Origin: Microtetraspora fusca
GTDB lineage: Bacteria > Actinomycetota > Actinomycetes > Streptosporangiales > Streptosporangiaceae
Assembly: GCF_001570365.1 (NCBI RefSeq)
Contig: NZ_BBYK01000043.1
Coordinates: 1-40,656 of the forward strand
Direction of reading: 5' to 3'
Length of the DNA stretch: 40,656 bases
Part shown: positions 31,537 to 40,656 of the stretch, piece by piece
Position numbering within the stretch: position 1 is the stretch's first letter
Layout of the letters: each line of letters starts with the position of its first letter
Program-made: the position numbers and the translations under genes
The notes under the pieces: model-generated
What the model saw: the letters and a program-made list of their open reading frames with translations, nothing else
The model's database searches: none
What the model was told of the DNA's origin: nothing

Positions 31537-32495
31537 TCAATCGCTCCCGCCGGCGTCGGCCGGTCCGAGCGCCCGGACGACCCGGGACACACTCGGCCGG
31601 CCGAGCCGGTCCGCCAGCCACACGCTGGTCTCCACCAGGGACGTGAGGTCCACGCCCGTCTCCACGCCGAGGCCGTCCAGCATCCAGACCAGGTCCTCGG
31701 TGGCGAGGTTGCCCGTGGCGCTCTCCGCGTACGGGCAGCCGCCGAGGCCGCCCGCCGAGGCGTCCACCACGGTGACGCCCTTGGTGAGCGCGGTGAGCGT
31801 GTTCGCCAGCGCCTGGCCGTACGTGTCGTGGAAGTGGACGGCGAGCCGCTCGGGTCCCACTCCGGCCGCCGCGAAGCCGTCGAGCAGCGCCGCGACGTGG
31901 CCGGGGGTGCCGACCCCGATCGTGTCGCCGAGCGACAGCTCGAAGCAGCCGAGGTCGAGGAGCCGGACACCGGCCCGCACGACCTGCTCGACCGGGACCG
32001 CGCCCTCCCAGGGGTCGCCGAAGCACATGGACAGGTACGCCCGGACCTTCATGCCGTGCCGCAGGGCGCGCTCGACCACGGGGGCGAACATCGCGAACTG
32101 CGACTCCAGCCCCTGGTTGAGGTTCCGCCGGGCGAACGTCTCGGTGGCGCTCCCGAAGATCGCGATCTCGGTCACGCCGCGTTCCAGCGCCCGGTCCAGG
32201 CCGCGCTCGTTGGGGACGAGCACGGGGTAGCGCACGCCGGGCGCGGGCTCCAGGCGGTCGAGCAGCTCGGCCGCGTCGGCGAGCTGCGGCACCCACTTCG
32301 GGTGGACGAAGCTGGTCGTCTCGATCCGCGTGAGCCCCGCCCGGGCCAGCCGGGCCACGAACTCCGCCTTGACCTCGACCGGGACGATCGCGGCCTCGTT
32401 CTGCAGGCCGTCCCTCGGGCCCACCTCGTGGATGGTGACCCGGGCGGGCAGCCCGTCCAGTCGGTACGCCCCGTATCCCGCCGATCCCGCTGTCG

Positions 32496-32499
<4 letters not shown>
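31537..32499 (-). CDS. Hydroxymethylglutaryl-CoA lyase
   Basis: A 320-residue TIM-barrel lyase that splits 3-hydroxy-3-methylglutaryl-CoA into acetoacetate and acetyl-CoA, the last step of leucine breakdown. Family motifs are [15 protein letters not shown] at the N-terminus, [32 protein letters not shown], the metal-binding [12 protein letters not shown] and the Cys-containing loop [19 protein letters not shown] 32499 overlaps the stop of the carboxylase alpha gene (ATGA) and has GGGAG 6 nt before it. Gene order with the carboxylase genes parallels the Streptomyces accD1-accA1-hmgL-acdH locus. Confidence 0.94.
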
Positions 32500-34511
<2,012 letters not shown>

Positions 34512-34541
34512 GCCGTCACCTCCTCTCCACGATCACGTTGC

Positions 34542-36116
34542 TCACATCCGGAAGACGCCGTACCCGACCGGGTCGAGCGGGGCGCCGGCCGCCGCCGACA
34601 GGGCCAGGCCGAGGACGGTGCGGGTGTCCACGGGGTCGATCACCCCGTCGTCCCACAGCCGGGCGGTCGAGTAGTACGGGTTTCCCTGGTGCTCGTACTG
34701 GGCGCGGATCGCGTCCTGGTCCGCGCTGCCGACGGTGGAGAGCACGTTCGCGGCCTGCTCGCCGCCCATGACCGAGATGCGGGCGTTCGGCCACATCCAC
34801 AGGAAGCGCGGCGAGTACGCCCGCCCGGCCATGGCGTAGTTGCCCGCGCCGAACGAGCCGCCGATGATCACGGTGAACTTGGGCACCCGCGCGCAGGCGA
34901 CGGCGGTGACCATCTTGGCCCCGTGCTTGGCGATGCCGCCCGCCTCGTACGCCCGGCCGACCATGAAACCGCTGATGTTCTGCAGGAACACCAGCGGGAT
35001 CGACCGCCGGTCGCACAGCTCGATGAAGTGCGCGCCCTTCAGGGCCGACTCGGAGAAGAGGATGCCGTTGTTGGCGACGATCCCGACCGGGTGCCCGTGC
35101 AGCCGGGCGAACCCGGTGACCAGGGTCGGGCCGTACTCCGCCTTGAACTCCAGGAAACGGCTGCCGTCCACGATGCGCGCGATGACCTCCCGCACGTCGT
35201 ACGGCGTCCGCGTGTCCTGCGGGACGATGCCGTACAGCTCGTGCGGGTCGTAGGCGGGCGGCTCGGACGGGATGGTCTCCCACGGCCGCGCGGCGCGCGG
35301 CGGCAGCGTGGCCACGATGTCGCGGACGATCCGCAGCGCGTGGGCGTCGTCCTCGGCGAGGTGGTCGGTCACGCCGCTGGTCCTGGCGTGGACCTCGCCG
35401 CCGCCGAGCTCCTCGGCCGTGACGGTCTCGCCGGTGGCCGCCTTCACCAGCGGCGGCCCGCCCAGGAAGATCGTGCCCTGGTTCCGCACGATCACGGCCT
35501 CGTCGCTCATCGCCGGGACGTACGCGCCTCCGGCGGTGCACGAGCCGAGCACGGCCGCGATCTGCGGGATGCCGCGCGCGGACATGGTGGCCTGGTTGTA
35601 GAAGATCCGCCCGAAATGCTCACGGTCGGGGAACACCTCGTCCTGCTTGGGCAGGAACGCGCCGCCCGAGTCGACGAGGTAGACGCACGGCAGGTGGTTG
35701 TCGAGGGCCACCTCCTGCGCCCGCAGGTGCTTCTTGACGGTGAGCGGGTAGTACGTGCCGCCCTTCACCGTGGCGTCGTTGGCCACCACGACGACCTCGC
35801 GGCCGGACACCCGGCCGATGCCGGTGATGATGCCGGCGGCGGGCGCCTGCCCGTCGTACAGGCCGTCGGCCGCGAGCGGCGACAGTTCCAGGAACCTGCC
35901 GCCCGGGTCGAGCAGCGCGTCCACCCGGTCTCTGGGCAGCAGCTTGCCCCGGGCGACGTGCCGCTCGCGGGCGCGCGGCGGGCCGCCCTCCGCGGCGGCG
36001 GCCAGCCGCTGCCGCAGCTCGGCGGCCGACTGCTCGCCCGCCTCCGCGTTCCGCTTGTACGGCTCGCCACCCGGATCACAGGCGCTACGCAGCACCGGCC
36101 ACGGGTTCGGCTCCAT
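34542..36116 (-). CDS. Methylcrotonyl-CoA carboxylase-type beta subunit (carboxyltransferase)
   Basis: A 524-residue carboxyltransferase. Signature segments are [93 protein letters not shown] and, in the second half, [20 protein letters not shown]. The [13 protein letters not shown] and [13 protein letters not shown] blocks are typical of methylcrotonyl-CoA carboxylase rather than propionyl or geranyl types. ATG 36116 ([11 protein letters not shown]) has GGAGG eight bases upstream; a longer frame to 36155 would cross the operator. First gene of the operon and divergent from the TetR gene, with operators in the shared promoter region. Confidence 0.92.
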   Translation of the reverse strand: MEPNPWPVLRSACDPGGEPYKRNAEAGEQSAAELRQRLAAAAEGGPPRARERHVARGKLLPRDRVDALLDPGGRFLELSPLAADGLYDGQAPAAGIITGIGRVSGREVVVVANDATVKGGTYYPLTVKKHLRAQEVALDNHLPCVYLVDSGGAFLPKQDEVFPDREHFGRIFYNQATMSARGIPQIAAVLGSCTAGGAYVPAMSDEAVIVRNQGTIFLGGPPLVKAATGETVTAEELGGGEVHARTSGVTDHLAEDDAHALRIVRDIVATLPPRAARPWETIPSEPPAYDPHELYGIVPQDTRTPYDVREVIARIVDGSRFLEFKAEYGPTLVTGFARLHGHPVGIVANNGILFSESALKGAHFIELCDRRSIPLVFLQNISGFMVGRAYEAGGIAKHGAKMVTAVACARVPKFTVIIGGSFGAGNYAMAGRAYSPRFLWMWPNARISVMGGEQAANVLSTVGSADQDAIRAQYEHQGNPYYSTARLWDDGVIDPVDTRTVLGLALSAAAGAPLDPVGYGVFRM

Positions 36117-36134
36117 GCCGTCCACCTCCGGCGA

Positions 36135-36150
36135 GTTAATGGTCGCTAAC
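36135..36150. promoter_or_regulatory. Operator 1 in the TetR/carboxylase intergenic region
   Basis: GTTAATGGTCGCTAAC. Its reverse complement matches operator 2 at 13 of 16 positions, with outer GTTA/TAAC conserved. It lies 19 bp before the beta-subunit ATG. Confidence 0.65.
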
Positions 36151-36162
36151 ACCACCGGCGAT

Positions 36163-36178
36163 GTTAGTCATCATTAAC
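36163..36178. promoter_or_regulatory. Operator 2 in the TetR/carboxylase intergenic region
   Basis: GTTAGTCATCATTAAC lies 28 bp centre to centre from operator 1 and just upstream of a TACCAT -10 candidate (36188-36193) for the TetR gene. Placement fits repression of both divergent promoters. Confidence 0.65.
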
Positions 36179-36201
36179 CGGCTCGTCTACCATTGCGTTG
36201 C

Positions 36202-36798
36202 ATGACGGCTCCCCGTACCCCTACCCGCAACAGGCGCGCCGAGATACTCCAGGCGGCGGCGGAGCTGTTCGCGGCGCGCGGGTTCCACGGGGTGTCCATC
36301 GAGGACATCGGCTCGGCCGTCGGCGTCTCCGGACCCGCGATCTACCGGCACTTCAGCGGCAAGGAGGCCCTGCTCAGCGAGATCCTGCTCGACATCAGCG
36401 AGCGGCTGCGCGAGCAGGGCGCCCGCCTGGTGACGGAGCCGGACGCCCCGGCCGGGAGCGCGTACGCGCGGGCGGCGCTGGACGCGCTGCTGCGCGGCCA
36501 CATCGACTTCGCGCTGGCCAACCCGGCGCTGATCCGGGTGCACGAGCGTGAGCTGGACAACATGCCCGAGCCGGACCGCCGCCGCGTCCGCCGCCTCCAG
36601 CGGCTGTACGTCGAAGAGTGGGTCACCGTGCTGAGCGAGCTCTATCCCGACTGCCCCCCGGCGCGGCTGCGCGCCGCCACCCACGCCGTCTTCGGGCTGC
36701 TCAACTCGACGCCGCGCAGCGCGGGCGAGCTCCCACCGGAGGCCATGGCCCCGCTGCTGCACGGCATGGCGGTCGCCTCGCTGGCCGTACTGACCTGA
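36202..36798 (+). CDS. TetR-family transcriptional regulator of the branched-chain cluster
   Basis: A 198-residue regulator. The N-terminal HTH is RRAEILQAAAELFAARGFHG, followed by VSIEDIGSAVGVSGPAIYRHFSG; the C-terminal ligand domain includes RGHIDFALANPALIRVHERE. ATG 36202 lacks an SD and lies 8 nt after a possible TACCAT -10, so it may be leaderless; a TTG nine bases upstream is less likely. It is divergent from the carboxylase operon, with two matching palindromic sites between. It therefore probably represses that operon and itself, released by an acyl-CoA intermediate (inferred). It converges with the E1 gene, 21 bp away. Confidence 0.9.
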   Translation: MTAPRTPTRNRRAEILQAAAELFAARGFHGVSIEDIGSAVGVSGPAIYRHFSGKEALLSEILLDISERLREQGARLVTEPDAPAGSAYARAALDALLRGHIDFALANPALIRVHERELDNMPEPDRRRVRRLQRLYVEEWVTVLSELYPDCPPARLRAATHAVFGLLNSTPRSAGELPPEAMAPLLHGMAVASLAVLT

Positions 36799-36819
36799 CC
36801 AGGAAGGCGGGCCGGGCGC

Positions 36820-39033
<2,214 letters not shown>

Positions 39034-39040
39034 AAGGCCG

Positions 39041-39048
39041 ATTATGTA
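39041..39048 (-). promoter_or_regulatory. -10 box of the E1 gene (leaderless)
   Basis: TACATAAT on the minus strand ends 7 nt before GTG 39033, with no SD. The -35 candidate (CGGACG, 18 nt further upstream) is weak. The rest of 39034-39245 contains no clear gene; a promoter for the plus-strand gene was not identified with confidence. Confidence 0.4.
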
Positions 39049-39245
39049 GCCAGGACCGGTGTGACGTCCGCAACAGTGATGACTATGTTGACGTCTTGTT
39101 GTCGGAACCGCCCGAACGACACCAATCGATAACGGACCGGCACTGTTACTCAACCATCGACAGGGTTTGACCGTCTACAGGTAAAGGAATGACGTGGCAC
39201 CCTCAAAGCCGCGTTCAACCCACCGGGAAGGATGGTTCACCCGAG

Positions 39246-40574
39246 ATGTTGAAACGCATCAGTGCCGTCGCCGCGGCGCTGGCGCTGGGCAGCATGGCGC
39301 TCCTCGCCTCGCCCGCCCACGCGACCGCGGCTCCGGCGGCCCCCACCGCGCTCCAGGCGTCACCCGATCCCGTCGTCGTCAGCGACGGCGGGGGCAGGAC
39401 GGCGACGTTCGGCTTCACCGCCGGCGAGGGCACGGGCTCGGCCAGGCTCGTGGACCCGAGCGGCAAGAACGTCCCCCTGACCGTGAGCGGCGGGCCGAAC
39501 TACACCGCGAGCTACACGTTCAAGTTCACCGACGAGCCGGGCGCCTGGAAGCTCGTCGCCACGGCCACCAAGGACGGGGCCACCGCCGAGTCGACCCAGG
39601 GGTTCGCGGTCCACTGGATCACGGACCTGGACTTCTCCGCCTCTCCCGACGTCGTCGACCGCGGCGACCGGGCCTGGCTGAGTGGCGCCCTGAAGTACAA
39701 GGAGGGCGGCACCTGGAAGGCCTACGACAAGCAGGCCGTCCAGATCTCCTTCAAGCCGGTCGGCGGCTCGTACGGCGCCGTCAGGACGGTGACGACCGAC
39801 GCCAACGGCCGGTTCCGCGTCCAGCAGAGCGTGGACAGGTCCGGTTGGTGGCGGGCCGAGTACGCCGGCTCCGCCGAGACGGAGGGCACGGTCAGCGACA
39901 GCGACCGCGTCGACGTCCGGGACCGGGCGCGGACGTCCCGCGTCTGGCTCGACGCCTCCCCCGATCCGGTGAACACGGGCGCCACGCTGCGCCTGCGCGG
40001 CAAGGTCGAGGCGGGCGCCTGGAACTCCTGGGACTCCGTCCGGGGCGCCAAGGTCAACCTGCTGTTCAAGGCGGACGGCGCCTACTCCTGGCGGTACGTG
40101 ACCTCGGCGTGGACCGGCCGTGACGGCAGGTTCGCCGCCGACGTCACCGCGAACGCGTCGGGCTGGTGGCGGGCCGAGTACGCCGGCGGCGACGGCGTGC
40201 GCGGTTCGCACGCGGACGACCACGTGACGGTCGTCCGGCCTCCGGTGCAGCCCCCGGCCTCGCTGGACACCCGCGTGGTCGCGTTCGACGCCTACCCCGA
40301 GCCGGTGCGGTACGGCAAGTACCTCTCCTTCAAGGGCGCGCTGCAGGCGTGGGACGGCCGCTGGGTCGGATACGGCCACCAGAAGGTGACCGTGTGGTTC
40401 AAGACGAAGACCGGCTCCTGGAAGTACGTCAAGAGCACCTGGACCAACGGCTCCGGCAAGTTCTGGACCAAGACCAAGGCGACGAAGTCCGGGTACTGGA
40501 AGGTCGTCTTCGCCGGCAACGACGAGGCCGACGGCTCCTCCAGCGCCAGGGACTGGGTCCGCGTCAAGCGCTGA
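39246..40574 (+). CDS. Secreted protein with repeated Ig-like (calcium-free beta-sandwich) domains
   Basis: 442 residues. A signal peptide (MLKRISAVAAALALGSMALL, cleavage after SPAHA) is followed by an N-terminal beta-rich domain and three tandem units of about 110 residues. Each unit ends in a matching block: GWWRAEYAGSAETEGTVSDS, GWWRAEYAGGDGVRGSHADD and GYWKVVFAGNDEADGSSSAR. Each is preceded by a T-x-x-G-x-F segment (TTDANGRFRV, TGRDGRFAAD, TNGSGKFWTK). The pattern suggests extracellular Ig-like folds. No anchor or enzyme motif is seen, so it is probably a secreted or cell-surface binding protein. ATG 39246 fits the signal peptide; ATG 39189 would add an unlikely N-tail. GGGAAGGA lies 13 nt upstream. 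Tandem hairpins follow. Confidence 0.78.
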   Translation: MLKRISAVAAALALGSMALLASPAHATAAPAAPTALQASPDPVVVSDGGGRTATFGFTAGEGTGSARLVDPSGKNVPLTVSGGPNYTASYTFKFTDEPGAWKLVATATKDGATAESTQGFAVHWITDLDFSASPDVVDRGDRAWLSGALKYKEGGTWKAYDKQAVQISFKPVGGSYGAVRTVTTDANGRFRVQQSVDRSGWWRAEYAGSAETEGTVSDSDRVDVRDRARTSRVWLDASPDPVNTGATLRLRGKVEAGAWNSWDSVRGAKVNLLFKADGAYSWRYVTSAWTGRDGRFAADVTANASGWWRAEYAGGDGVRGSHADDHVTVVRPPVQPPASLDTRVVAFDAYPEPVRYGKYLSFKGALQAWDGRWVGYGHQKVTVWFKTKTGSWKYVKSTWTNGSGKFWTKTKATKSGYWKVVFAGNDEADGSSSARDWVRVKR

Positions 40575-40605
40575 GGCGCGTGACGTGGAGGTCTGAGCAC
40601 TGATC

Positions 40606-40622
40606 GTCCGGGATGCCCGGAC
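40606..40622 (+). terminator. First hairpin downstream of the repeat protein
   Basis: GTCCGGG-ATG-CCCGGAC, a 7-bp stem with a 3-nt loop, 31 bp after the stop codon. Confidence 0.45.
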
Positions 40623-40630
40623 AAGGCGGC

Positions 40631-40656
40631 GGCCCGGGGCGGTGACGCCCCGGGCC
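40631..40656 (+). terminator. GC-rich terminator hairpin at window end
   Basis: GGCCCGGGGC and GCCCCGGGCC pair perfectly over 10 bp around a GGTGAC loop. It sits 8 nt after the first hairpin; sequence beyond the stem is outside the window, so a U-run cannot be checked. Confidence 0.7.

Overview
The window is high-GC DNA of an actinomycete. Evidence is the strong G/C at third codon positions, frequent GTG starts, an XRE/DUF5753 regulator with small partner genes, Tat and lipobox lipoproteins, a mycothiol-type DinB-fold enzyme and several start codons 6-8 nt after a -10-like box (candidate leaderless mRNAs). A spore-forming family such as the Streptosporangiales or Streptomyces relatives fits best, but genus cannot be fixed by eye. 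No tRNA, rRNA or CRISPR array was seen.

Left part (1-8.9 kb): the 3' end of a membrane-anchored secreted-domain protein; a tightly coupled four-gene operon resembling the core of acyclic-terpene utilisation (acyl-CoA carboxylase beta and alpha, an AtuE/LiuC-type hydratase, an AtuA-family protein); then a small regulatory module in which an XRE/DUF5753 gene sits between two tiny genes and is preceded by an overlapping leader ORF. 8.9-16.2 kb (minus strand): an apparent operon of an FAD-dependent desaturase-like oxidoreductase, an OmpR-type response regulator, a histidine kinase, a GT2-GtrA fusion and an ArnT-like GT39 with Gly-rich repeats. 16.4-20.2 kb (plus): psuG-psuK for pseudouridine breakdown, then a 601-residue protein of unknown role with an HTH-like segment.

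20.3-26.7 kb (minus): two paralogous lipoproteins, a CseB/CseC-like two-component system, a broken FtsX-type permease, and a three-gene operon with translational coupling. That operon encodes a His-rich polytopic membrane protein, a secreted/membrane protein predicted to start with histidine after signal cleavage and carrying two HVH motifs, and a small YtkA/FixH-like protein. Its motifs suggest copper, and it is the best candidate in the window for an undescribed system. 26.8-28.1 kb is a graveyard: a frameshifted serine-recombinase remnant and a deletion scar joining the truncated halves of a divergent TetR/membrane-protein pair. A MDMPI-fold enzyme, a GNAT acetyltransferase and a Tat-dependent Rieske lipoprotein follow.

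Right part (30.3-39 kb): a leucine/branched-chain catabolism cluster (acyl-CoA dehydrogenase, HMG-CoA lyase, methylcrotonyl-CoA carboxylase alpha and beta) divergent from a TetR gene, with two 16-bp operators between them and a third look-alike inside the alpha-subunit gene, next to a fused branched-chain 2-oxoacid dehydrogenase E1. This cluster lacks a methylglutaconyl-CoA hydratase; the AtuE/LiuC-type hydratase 25 kb away could fill that gap. The window ends with a secreted repeat protein and tandem hairpins.
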